Part shown: piece after piece, positions 18,577-26,086 of the stretch | Position numbering within the stretch: position 1 is the stretch's first letter | How the letters are laid out: every line of letters begins with the position of its first letter | From: Spectribacter hydrogenoxidans | GTDB taxonomy: Bacteria; Pseudomonadota; Gammaproteobacteria; Nevskiales; Salinisphaeraceae | DNA length: 64,000 nucleotides | NCBI RefSeq assembly: GCF_031846275.1 | Contig: NZ_JAVRIB010000003.1 | Location: forward strand, 186,001 to 250,000 | Reading direction: 5' to 3' | Program-made: the position numbers and the translations under genes | Notes under the pieces: model-generated | What the model was told of the DNA's origin: nothing | The model's database searches: none | What the model saw: only the letters and a program-made list of their open reading frames with translations

Positions 18577-19518
18577 ATGAACCGCGTATCGCCGCAGCCG
18601 GCTCGCGCCGCCCACCCGTTACAGCTTGCGCTGGATACCCTTGCCGGCGTGATCCTGGGCAAGGACGAGCAGATCCGCCTGGCGCTGAGTTGCCTGCTGG
18701 CCCGCGGACACGTGCTGATCGAGGATCTCCCGGGTGTCGGCAAGACCACCCTCGCCCAGGCCCTGGCCCGCGCGATGGGCCTGGATTTTGCCCGGGTCCA
18801 GTTCACCGCCGATCTGCTGCCCACGGATATCCTCGGTGTCTCGATATTCGAAACAGCCGACGCCCGCTTCGAGTTCCATCCCGGGCCGATCTTCACCCAG
18901 CTGCTGCTGGCCGACGAGATCAACCGCGCCAGCCCCAAGACCCAGAGCGCCCTGCTCGAGGCGATGGAGGAAGGTCAGGTCACCATCGACGGGGCCACCC
19001 GGAAACTGCCCAGCCCGTTCTTCGTGGTCGCCACCCAGAATCCGACGGACCAGGCCGGCACCTTCGCCCTGCCCGAGTCGCAGCTGGATCGGTTCCTGAT
19101 GCGCATCCGCCTGGGCTACCCGCCCCCGGAGGCGGAACGCCGGCTGCTAGCCGAGCGCAGCCGCCGGAACATGCTGGCGGATCTCGCCCCGGTAATGACG
19201 CCGGCGGATCTGGCCGACGCCCAGGCCCGCTGCGAGGCCGTCACCGTCCGGGAACCGCTGCTGAACTACATTCTCGACCTGATCACCGAAAGCCGCCGGG
19301 ACAGCGCGTTCCGTCACGGCCTGTCGCCACGCGCCGGCCTGGCATTGCGTCGGGCGGCCCAGGCCTGGGCGTTTCTGGACGGACGCGATTACGCCCTGCC
19401 CGAGGACGTCCAGGCGGTGCTGCCTGCGGTGGTGGATCACCGCCTGCCGCCGGGCACCGACGACGCGGAAACCGTCTCGCCCGCGCGCCGGCTGCGCGAG
19501 GCTGTGGCAGTGCCGTGA
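18577..19518 (+). CDS. MoxR-type AAA+ ATPase
   Basis: A 313-residue AAA+ ATPase of the MoxR family: Walker A LPGVGKTT, Walker B LLADEINRASPK, sensor 1 VATQNP, and the C-terminal lid domain from about 230. MoxR proteins act as chaperones in maturing or activating partner complexes, often together with a DUF58 protein. Here the next two genes are exactly DUF58 and a transglutaminase-domain membrane protein, the usual trio. The start ATG has GGGAGA upstream. The client is unknown. Confidence 0.93.
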   Translation: MNRVSPQPARAAHPLQLALDTLAGVILGKDEQIRLALSCLLARGHVLIEDLPGVGKTTLAQALARAMGLDFARVQFTADLLPTDILGVSIFETADARFEFHPGPIFTQLLLADEINRASPKTQSALLEAMEEGQVTIDGATRKLPSPFFVVATQNPTDQAGTFALPESQLDRFLMRIRLGYPPPEAERRLLAERSRRNMLADLAPVMTPADLADAQARCEAVTVREPLLNYILDLITESRRDSAFRHGLSPRAGLALRRAAQAWAFLDGRDYALPEDVQAVLPAVVDHRLPPGTDDAETVSPARRLREAVAVP

Positions 19519-19528
19519 CGGCCGCGGG

Positions 19529-20497
19529 ATGGCACTGACACAACGGCTGCGCGCGCGCACCCGGGCCTGGATCGACCGCCGCAGCCCGCCACAGCCCGGC
19601 CCGGTGCGGATTCATCGGCGACGCCTCTACATCCTGCCCACGCGCGGTGGGGCCTGGTTCGGGCTCTTGCTGTTCACCATGCTGCTGGGCTCGATGAACT
19701 ACAGCAACAGCCTGGGATTCGCTCTGACCTTCCTGCTCGCCGGCCTGGTGCTGGTATCTATGCACCACACCCATCGCAACCTGCTCAACCTGACGGTGCG
19801 CGTAGCACCGGTCACCCCGGTGTTCGCCGGCCAGCCCGTGTCCCTGCCGATGGTGCTGCACAACCCGGCCGGCCAGGCCCGGCTGGCAATCGCGGTGGCG
19901 GCGGACGAGTCAACGGATGCCGACGACCAAGCGGTGACCGACATCCCGGCCGGCGGCGAAGCCATCTATCCGTTGACGCTGGCCACCCGCGAACGCGGCC
20001 AACTGGCCCTGCCCCGGCTGAAGATCAGCACCCTGTTCCCGATGGGCCTGTTCCGGGCCTGGTCCTGGATCCGGCTGGACGACAGCGTGCTGGTGTATCC
20101 GCGACCGGCCGGCCGGGCACCGCTGCCATCAATCAGTCCGGGGGTGGCCGAAGGCGGGGATCGGCATCGGGTCGGCCGCGAGGATTTCGCCGGCCTGCGG
20201 CGCTATGGACGAGGCGATCCGCCACGGCTGATCCACTGGAAAAGCTACCCCCGCACCGGGACGCTGATGGTCAAGCAGTTCGGCGATCCGCGTCAGGAAA
20301 GCCTCTGGCTGGATTTCGCCGAGGCCGGCACCGGCGGCAGTGAGCCTCGGCTCAGCCAGCTCACCCGCTGGGTGCTGGAAGCCGACCGGCGAGGACTCGT
20401 CTACGGCCTGCGCCTGCCGGGTACCGAAATCGCGCCCGATCAGGGGAATCCCCATCGCGACCGCTGCCTGCGCAGCCTGGCCCTGCATGCCGGTTGA
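19529..20497 (+). CDS. DUF58-domain membrane protein
   Basis: A 322-residue protein: a short cytosolic N-terminus, two adjacent spans (about 47-83), then a beta-rich region and the DUF58 core with GREDFAGLRRYGRGDPPRLI and HWKSYPRTGTLMVKQF. DUF58 has a von Willebrand-A-like relation and is nearly always found downstream of MoxR ATPases. It follows moxR by 10 bases and overlaps the transglutaminase gene by 11. The three probably form one membrane-associated machine. Biochemical role unknown. Confidence 0.9.
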   Translation: MALTQRLRARTRAWIDRRSPPQPGPVRIHRRRLYILPTRGGAWFGLLLFTMLLGSMNYSNSLGFALTFLLAGLVLVSMHHTHRNLLNLTVRVAPVTPVFAGQPVSLPMVLHNPAGQARLAIAVAADESTDADDQAVTDIPAGGEAIYPLTLATRERGQLALPRLKISTLFPMGLFRAWSWIRLDDSVLVYPRPAGRAPLPSISPGVAEGGDRHRVGREDFAGLRRYGRGDPPRLIHWKSYPRTGTLMVKQFGDPRQESLWLDFAEAGTGGSEPRLSQLTRWVLEADRRGLVYGLRLPGTEIAPDQGNPHRDRCLRSLALHAG

Positions 20498-22463
20498 GCA
20501 GCGGCTGCGACTGATTGCCGTGCTGACGCTGGTGATGGCGCCACACGTCGTGCGTGTGCCGCTGTGGGTGGGCCTGTTCACCGGTGTCATCCTCGGCTGG
20601 CAGGCGATGGCGGCCTGGCGGGCCTGGCCACCGCCGGCCCGATGGCTGCGGCTGGTGCTGGCGCTGGCCGCCTTCGTCGGGGTCTACGCCAGTTACGGCC
20701 GGGTGGACGGCCAGAATGCCGGCGTCGCGCTGCTGATGTTGATGCTGGCCCTGAAGCTCACCGAGACTCACCGCCACCGGGACATGATGATCCTGCTGGG
20801 GTTGTGCTACTTCGTGGTCATCAGCCATTTCCTGTTCTCCCAGGAAATCGTGATGGCGGTGTTCCTGGGGCTGGCCGGCTGGCTGATCACCGCCTGCTTC
20901 ATCGACGCCAACCACCCCGGCCGCGCCCTGCCCATCCGCGACCTGCTGAGGCGCTCGGCCGGCCTGCTGGCCCAGGCCCTGCCGCTGGCCGCGCTGCTGT
21001 TCGTACTGTTCCCGCGCATTCCCGGGCCGCTGTGGGGCCTGCCGTCGGACAGCGGGGCCGGCAGCGCCCGCTCGGGGTTGTCGGACAGCATGGAACCGGG
21101 CAGTATCAGCCGGGTCGCCCTGTCCGATGCGGTGGCCTTCCGGGTGGAGTTCGAGGGCCCGGTGCCGGCAGCATCCCAGCGCTACTGGCGTGGGCCGGTG
21201 TTCTGGGCGTTCGACGGCCGGCGCTGGACCACCGGCTGGCCGGCCCGCTATTTCGACTCCGCACCCGATTACCAGCCACAAGCACCACCGATCAGCTACC
21301 GCCTGACCCTGGAACCCCACGACCAGGACTGGCTGCTGGCCCTGGATCTGCCGGCCCGCGCCCCGGCCGACGCCTACCGGGATGCCGCCGGCAGCCTGCG
21401 CACCCGCGAACCGATCGGCCAGCGCCGGGCATTCACGCTGACTTCGGTGCCCGGCTATACGCTGCAGCCGAGCCCGCCGCCCGCTCTGCTCGATTACGCC
21501 CGCCGTCTGCCGGATGACGGCAATCCACGCGCCCGGGCACTGGCACAGCAGTGGCGCGACCGGGAGCTGTCCCCCGCGGACATCGTGACCGCGGGGCTGA
21601 CCCGCTTCCGCGAGCAGCCGTTCCGCTACACTCTCGAGCCCGGGGCGCTACGCGGCGACAACCGGCTCGACCAGTTCCTGTTCGACACCCGGGCCGGCTT
21701 CTGCGAGCACTACGCTGGCGCCTTCGTGTTTCTGATGCGGGCAGCCGGGGTGCCCGCCCGGGTGGTGACCGGCTATCAGGGCGGCAGCCCGGGTCTGGGC
21801 GATTACCTGATCGTGCGCGCCGCCGATGCCCACGCCTGGGCGGAGGTGTGGCTGGCAGGCCGGGGCTGGGTGCGTATCGACCCCACCGGGGCGGTGGCCC
21901 CCGAGCGGATCGAATCCGGCCTGGGCGGCTCGCTGGGGGCCGACGAACCGGTGCCGTTTCTGGCCCGTGGCGGGGGCGATCTTCTGCGCCGCGCCCAGCT
22001 CGCCTGGGACTGGGCCAACGCCGGCTGGAACCGCTGGTTCCTGGCCTATGGTCCGCAACGCCAGAGCGAATTCCTGGCCGGGCTGGGGTTGCCGGATATA
22101 CGATCGATGATCCTGGCTCTGACCCTGTCGCTGACGGCTTGCCTGGCGCTGATCGGCGCCGTACTGGTCTGGCAGGCGCGGCCCCGGGGGACGGCCGATC
22201 CGGTGCAGGCGGCCTGGCTGCGCCTTTGCAATCGTCTGGCCACAGCCGGCCTTCCCCGTCGTGACGATGAGGGCCCACTGGACTACGCCCGCCGCGTGGC
22301 GGCGGCGCGGCCCGATTGCGCCGCGGCCGTCAACGCCTTGGCGCGCAAATACGTCGCCATCCGCTACCGCCACGGTGGCAGCCGACAGCAGCGACAGGCC
22401 TTCATCCGGGACGCGCGCGGCTTCCGGCCTCCGTCGACCCGGCGCCGACCCACCCGGATTTGA
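20487..22463 (+). CDS. TgpA-type membrane transglutaminase
   Basis: A 658-residue protein resembling TgpA of Pseudomonas. The N-terminal 190 residues contain five or six spans, a DUF3488-like region. Next comes a periplasmic transglutaminase-like domain with Cys406 in GFCEHYAGAF, His449 in DAHAWAEVW and Asp465 in RIDPT, a complete catalytic triad. A further span lies near 545-565, followed by a cytosolic DUF4129-like tail. The start ATG 20487 overlaps the DUF58 stop by 11 bases. Homologues are implicated in cell-envelope integrity, but the substrate is unknown. Confidence 0.9.
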   Translation: MPVEQRLRLIAVLTLVMAPHVVRVPLWVGLFTGVILGWQAMAAWRAWPPPARWLRLVLALAAFVGVYASYGRVDGQNAGVALLMLMLALKLTETHRHRDMMILLGLCYFVVISHFLFSQEIVMAVFLGLAGWLITACFIDANHPGRALPIRDLLRRSAGLLAQALPLAALLFVLFPRIPGPLWGLPSDSGAGSARSGLSDSMEPGSISRVALSDAVAFRVEFEGPVPAASQRYWRGPVFWAFDGRRWTTGWPARYFDSAPDYQPQAPPISYRLTLEPHDQDWLLALDLPARAPADAYRDAAGSLRTREPIGQRRAFTLTSVPGYTLQPSPPPALLDYARRLPDDGNPRARALAQQWRDRELSPADIVTAGLTRFREQPFRYTLEPGALRGDNRLDQFLFDTRAGFCEHYAGAFVFLMRAAGVPARVVTGYQGGSPGLGDYLIVRAADAHAWAEVWLAGRGWVRIDPTGAVAPERIESGLGGSLGADEPVPFLARGGGDLLRRAQLAWDWANAGWNRWFLAYGPQRQSEFLAGLGLPDIRSMILALTLSLTACLALIGAVLVWQARPRGTADPVQAAWLRLCNRLATAGLPRRDDEGPLDYARRVAAARPDCAAAVNALARKYVAIRYRHGGSRQQRQAFIRDARGFRPPSTRRRPTRI

Positions 22464-22475
22464 TATAAACGGATC

Positions 22476-22964
22476 ATGCAACGCATACGCACCATGCTGG
22501 TTTCCCTGCTGGCAGCGCCGGTCATTGCCGCCGCCCAGGGGGGCTCGAACGAGCTCCACAACGCGCTCGAGCGCGAGCTGTTCGCGGCCCAGAACGGCGA
22601 ACAGACGGTGGATGATTTCCTCACCGGACTGGTCGACGCCGATGTCGTGCTGCTGTCGCGACACGAGATCACCCGGATCGAGGACCCGGCCGACATGCCG
22701 GCCCTGGTGCTGCCGGCTACCGAGGGCAACAGCCAGCACCTGGCCGTGTTCACCAGCCCGGAACGCGCCCACCGGGTGGCCAAAACCTATCCGGAGTACC
22801 GCTACGGCGTGAAGACCGACTTCATCTGGGTACTCGCCCATACCGCGCCCGGCATGGGTGTGGCAATCAACCCGGGCTGGACACTGGGGATGAAGATTCC
22901 CAGCTACGGCCTGCTGCGCCTGCGCGAACGCTACGAGGACCGGATCGAGGCACGCTTGAAATGA
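22476..22964 (+). CDS. SseB-domain protein with signal-peptide-like N-terminus
   Basis: A 162-residue protein. Residues 25 onward resemble the SseB N-terminal domain: a short helical start (NELHNALERELFAAQNG), VDADVVLLSR, VLPATEGNSQHLAVFTS and the terminal AINPGW pattern. Ahead of this stand basic residues and a hydrophobic stretch ending AAPVIAAAQGG, which reads as a cleavable signal peptide (AAA or AAQ as possible sites). SseB proteins are normally thought to be cytosolic. Its ATG is the only Met that could precede the domain. The stop overlaps the Nudix gene. Export is inferred, not shown. Confidence 0.65.
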   Translation: MQRIRTMLVSLLAAPVIAAAQGGSNELHNALERELFAAQNGEQTVDDFLTGLVDADVVLLSRHEITRIEDPADMPALVLPATEGNSQHLAVFTSPERAHRVAKTYPEYRYGVKTDFIWVLAHTAPGMGVAINPGWTLGMKIPSYGLLRLRERYEDRIEARLK

Positions 22965-23503
22965 GCTTCCGCTACTGCCCCTGCTGCGCCCGGCCGCTGG
23001 CCCGCGCCGAACTCGGCGAACGCCCGCGGCTGTGCTGCCCGGACCCCGACTGCGGCCACGTATTCTGGAACAACCCCACCCCGGTGGTCGGTGCGGTGGT
23101 GGAACTAGACCGACGCATCGTGCTGGCCCGCAACGTGACCTGGCCGGACGGCATGTTCGGTCTGATCACGGGCTTCCTGGAAGCCGGTGAGTCGCCCGAG
23201 GAGGGCGTGGTGCGGGAGGTCAAGGAAGAACTGGATCTGGACGGCGCGGTGCGCGAACTGATCGGCATCTATCCGTTCTACACCAAGAACCAGATCCTAA
23301 TCTGCTATCACGTTGAAGCGCAGGGGAGGATCCGCCTCAACGAGGAACTGGCCGAATACCAGCACCTGGAACCCGAGGCCGTCCGTTACTGGCCCTCTTC
23401 CACCGGCTGGGCTATGAAGGCCTGGCTCGAGGCTCGCGGCCATCATCCGGAACGCATCGAATTGCCGGCGGCCATCCGGACCGGACTCGATCCGCGCGAC
23501 TGA
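22961..23503 (+). CDS. Nudix hydrolase with N-terminal zinc ribbon
   Basis: A 180-residue hydrolase. A zinc ribbon (CPCC at 6-9; CCPDPDC further on) precedes a Nudix domain, the layout of NADH pyrophosphatase-like enzymes. The Nudix box begins GFLEAGE and continues to REVKEEL, but the glycine after the last glutamates is Asp (LDL instead of xGU). Metal-binding glutamates are kept. The C-terminus lacks the longer N-terminal domain of E. coli NudC. Probable substrate is a nucleoside diphosphate derivative. The ATG overlaps the preceding stop, and the gene ends 7 bases from the convergent MFS gene. Confidence 0.87.
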   Translation: MSFRYCPCCARPLARAELGERPRLCCPDPDCGHVFWNNPTPVVGAVVELDRRIVLARNVTWPDGMFGLITGFLEAGESPEEGVVREVKEELDLDGAVRELIGIYPFYTKNQILICYHVEAQGRIRLNEELAEYQHLEPEAVRYWPSSTGWAMKAWLEARGHHPERIELPAAIRTGLDPRD

Positions 23504-23510
23504 ATCCGGC

Positions 23511-24761
23511 TCAGCGGGCCTCCGGTGCCGGTACACGCGTCAGCACCCAGGCGCCGCTGGCGAACAGCACCAGTACCGCCAGGATGGACAACCGTGCGCT
23601 GCCGGTGGCGGCCGCGGTGACGCCTACCAGCAGCGGGCCCAGCACCGCGGCGAACTTGCCCAGCATGTTGTAGAAACCGAAGAACTCGCCGGCCTTGCCC
23701 TCGGGAATCAGGCGGGCGAAGTAGGAACGCGACAGCGACTGCACCCCGCCCTGCACCAGCCCGATCACCGCCGCCATGATGTAGAACTGGGCCACCGTCT
23801 GCATGAAGTAGCCCCAGGCGGTGACGCCGGCATACACCGCCAGCCCCAGGTAGATTGCCCGCCGGGTGCCCCAGCGCTCCCCCAGCCAGCCAAAGGCCAC
23901 GGCGGCGGGAAATCCGATGAACTGCACCAGCAGCAGGGCCACGATCAGGCTGTTGGCGGCAAAGCCCAGGCTCAGCCCGAAGTCCACCGCCATGCGGATG
24001 ATGGTGTGCACCCCGTCGATGTAAAGCCAGTAGGCCAGCAGAAACAGGGCCGCGCCGCGTACCGCCCGGATATGCGAAACAGTCTGCCGCAACTCCCGCA
24101 GCCCGGACCAGACGGCCGTCCCGAAGGCCTGGCGACGCGCCGGCTTCGGCTCGCCGACAAAGCGCAGAATGGGAATGCTGAACACGGCCCACCAGACTGC
24201 AACCGACAGAAACGACCACTGCACCGCAGCCGCCTTGTCGGCCAGCCCGAACCAGCCGGGTTTCAGGGTCATGGCGACATTCACCGCCAGCAGCAGCCCG
24301 CCGCCGAGGTAGCCCAGGGCGTAACCCAGCGCGGACACCCGGTCCATGCTGGCCGGCGTGGCCACGTTGACGATCAGGCCGTCGTAGAACACCAGGCTGG
24401 TGGAAAAGCCGATCGAAGCCAGCACGAACAGCGTCATCGCCAGCAGCCACTCGCCCTGGGCGACCCAGAACAGCGCACCGGTCGCCGCCGCGCCGACGGC
24501 CGCGAACGCGGCCAGCATGGTCTTCTTGCCGCCGTTGCGGTCGGCCACCGCCCCCAGTAGCGGCGCCAGCAGCATCACCACCATGCTGGCAACAGCACTG
24601 CCCACCCCCAGCTGCAGGGTGCTGGTGGTGGCATCGAACTGGCCGCTCCAGTACTGCTTGTAGAAGATGGGAAAGAAACCTGCCACCACGGTGGTGGCGA
24701 AGGCCGAATTGGCCCAGTCGTAGAGTGCCCAGGACCAGCGCGCCCGCGCGTCGTGTGTCAT
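23511..24761 (-). CDS. UMF1/Atg22-type MFS transporter
   Basis: A 416-residue inner-membrane transporter with about 12 hydrophobic spans. The opening WSWALYDWANSAFATTVV is the hallmark of the UMF1 (Atg22-like) group of the major facilitator superfamily; the loop GAVADRNGGKKT after the second span fits the MFS signature. Substrate unknown; relatives export amino acids from vacuoles in yeast. It lies downstream of rimI in the leftward udg-rimI-MFS group, separated by 22 bases. Confidence 0.9.
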   Translation of the reverse strand: MTHDARARWSWALYDWANSAFATTVVAGFFPIFYKQYWSGQFDATTSTLQLGVGSAVASMVVMLLAPLLGAVADRNGGKKTMLAAFAAVGAAATGALFWVAQGEWLLAMTLFVLASIGFSTSLVFYDGLIVNVATPASMDRVSALGYALGYLGGGLLLAVNVAMTLKPGWFGLADKAAAVQWSFLSVAVWWAVFSIPILRFVGEPKPARRQAFGTAVWSGLRELRQTVSHIRAVRGAALFLLAYWLYIDGVHTIIRMAVDFGLSLGFAANSLIVALLLVQFIGFPAAVAFGWLGERWGTRRAIYLGLAVYAGVTAWGYFMQTVAQFYIMAAVIGLVQGGVQSLSRSYFARLIPEGKAGEFFGFYNMLGKFAAVLGPLLVGVTAAATGSARLSILAVLVLFASGAWVLTRVPAPEAR

Positions 24762-24783
24762 GGTTAACAGTTCCGGCGTGGTG

Positions 24784-25248
24784 TCACAGGGCCCGGGCCA
24801 GGATCAGGGCGTCCTCGCGTCCGTGCGAGGCCGGATAATAGCGCCTGCGCACGCCCACTTCGTTAAAACCGTTGGCGTGATACAGCGCCACTGCCCCCCG
24901 ATTGGACGGACGTACCTCCAGCAGCAGGGTGTCGGCGGCCTGCCGGCGGGCCTGGCCGATCAGCTGTTCCAGCAGTTGCGTGGCCACCCCCTGACGACGG
25001 CACAGCGGACTCACGCACAGGTTCAGCAGATGCGCGTCGCCCACCGCCACCGACAGCATTGCATAGCCCTTGAGCGCGCCGTCGGGGCCCACCGCGGCGA
25101 ACCCGCGGTAACCCACCCGCAGACAGTCCCGGAAGATGCCCTCGCTCCATGGGAAGTCGTAGGCGGCCCGTTCAATGGCCAGTACCGCCGGCAAGTCGGC
25201 GATCGCCAACGGCCGGATATCGCAGACGCTGCGCAGTTCCGCGCTCAT
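24784..25248 (-). CDS. rimI: Ribosomal protein alanine N-acetyltransferase RimI
   Basis: A 154-residue GNAT acetyltransferase that acetylates the N-terminal alanine of ribosomal protein S18. The acetyl-CoA loop is present as CRRQGVATQLL, the catalytic segment LLLEVRPSNRGAVALYHANGF follows, and FPWSEGIF near residue 32 is typical of RimI. I start at ATG 25248, overlapping the glycosylase stop (ATGA); the frame stays open much further upstream but only across the glycosylase gene. TsaB often precedes rimI; it does not here. Confidence 0.92.
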   Translation of the reverse strand: MSAELRSVCDIRPLAIADLPAVLAIERAAYDFPWSEGIFRDCLRVGYRGFAAVGPDGALKGYAMLSVAVGDAHLLNLCVSPLCRRQGVATQLLEQLIGQARRQAADTLLLEVRPSNRGAVALYHANGFNEVGVRRRYYPASHGREDALILARAL

Positions 25249-26003
25249 GCTGCCGCGTCCAGCAGCCGCATGGCCTCGCGCAGATCCTCCCAGGCGCGGT
25301 TCTTGTGCTGCGGGGACCGCAGCAGATAGGCGGGGTGATAGGTCACCAGCAACGGCAACGAGCGGCCGGGATAGGTGTGTACCTGGCCCCGCAGCTTGCC
25401 CAGGGGTGCCTGGGTCTCGAGCAGTGTCTGCGCGGCAACCCGGCCCACCGCCACAATCAGTTTCGGGGACAGCAGCTCGATCTGGCGTTCCAGAATCGGG
25501 CGATCGGCGGCCACTTCCTCGGCCTTCGGATCGCGATTTTCCGGCGGCCGGAACTTGCAGATGTTGGCGATATAGGCATTGCGGGTGCGACCCCGGCCCA
25601 TGGCGAACAGCATACGGTCCAGCAGTTTGCCGGCGCGCCCGACGAACGGCTCGCCACGGCGGTCCTCCTCGGCGCCGGGGGCTTCGCCGATGATCATCAG
25701 ATCCGCGTCGCGGGCGCCAACCCCGAAAACGGGGCGGGTCGCCCCACGGTGGTCGCAACCAGCCAGGTGTGCTGCCAGTTCGTCCCAGTCCATGGCAGCC
25801 ACGTCCGGGGACGGTGCCGGTGGGGGCGTCGAACCGGTCATCGGCGGCATTTCCACGGATTCGGGCGGCCCCGCCGCGGCGGGTTCCGATGGCGGCGGTT
25901 CCGCCGGTTCGGCTGCCGGCGCCGGCGGGCCGGATCGGACACGCTGTTGCCAGAGGGTCAGGCCCAGTTCCTCGAGGCGGGCTTGGCGGGAGTCGGCGAC
26001 CAT
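25245..26003 (-). CDS. Family 4 uracil-DNA glycosylase lacking Fe-S ligands
   Basis: A 252-residue protein with a proline- and alanine-rich disordered N-terminus (24-70), then a family 4 uracil-DNA glycosylase domain. Motif A is GEAPGAEEDRRGEPFVG (106-122) and motif C is TYHPAYLLR. The usual [4Fe-4S] ligands are absent: CxxC reads C83-D-H-R86, the NxxKCRPP cysteine is Phe151, and the EEVAxC position is Asp167. Only two cysteines (83 and 149) occur in the whole protein. It may still remove uracil, or may have a new role. It overlaps rimI, downstream in the same direction. Confidence 0.88.
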   Translation of the reverse strand: MVADSRQARLEELGLTLWQQRVRSGPPAPAAEPAEPPPSEPAAAGPPESVEMPPMTGSTPPPAPSPDVAAMDWDELAAHLAGCDHRGATRPVFGVGARDADLMIIGEAPGAEEDRRGEPFVGRAGKLLDRMLFAMGRGRTRNAYIANICKFRPPENRDPKAEEVAADRPILERQIELLSPKLIVAVGRVAAQTLLETQAPLGKLRGQVHTYPGRSLPLLVTYHPAYLLRSPQHKNRAWEDLREAMRLLDAAA

Positions 26004-26035
26004 GGCGCAAGCTTAGCGCGCCGACCGTAAGTGGT

Positions 26036-26071
26036 GCGAGTGCGAGGCCGCAACACGGGCCTCGCACTCGC
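26036..26071 (-). terminator. Strong hairpin after leuA
   Basis: A perfect 14-bp stem (26036-26049 and 26058-26071) with an 8-base loop lies 15 bases past the leuA stop, before the glycosylase gene. No T-tract follows in the leftward direction, so it is either a stem-only terminator or an RNA-stabilising or processing element between leuA and the next transcript. Confidence 0.5.
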
Positions 26072-26086
26072 CTCTGCCCGCCGTCG

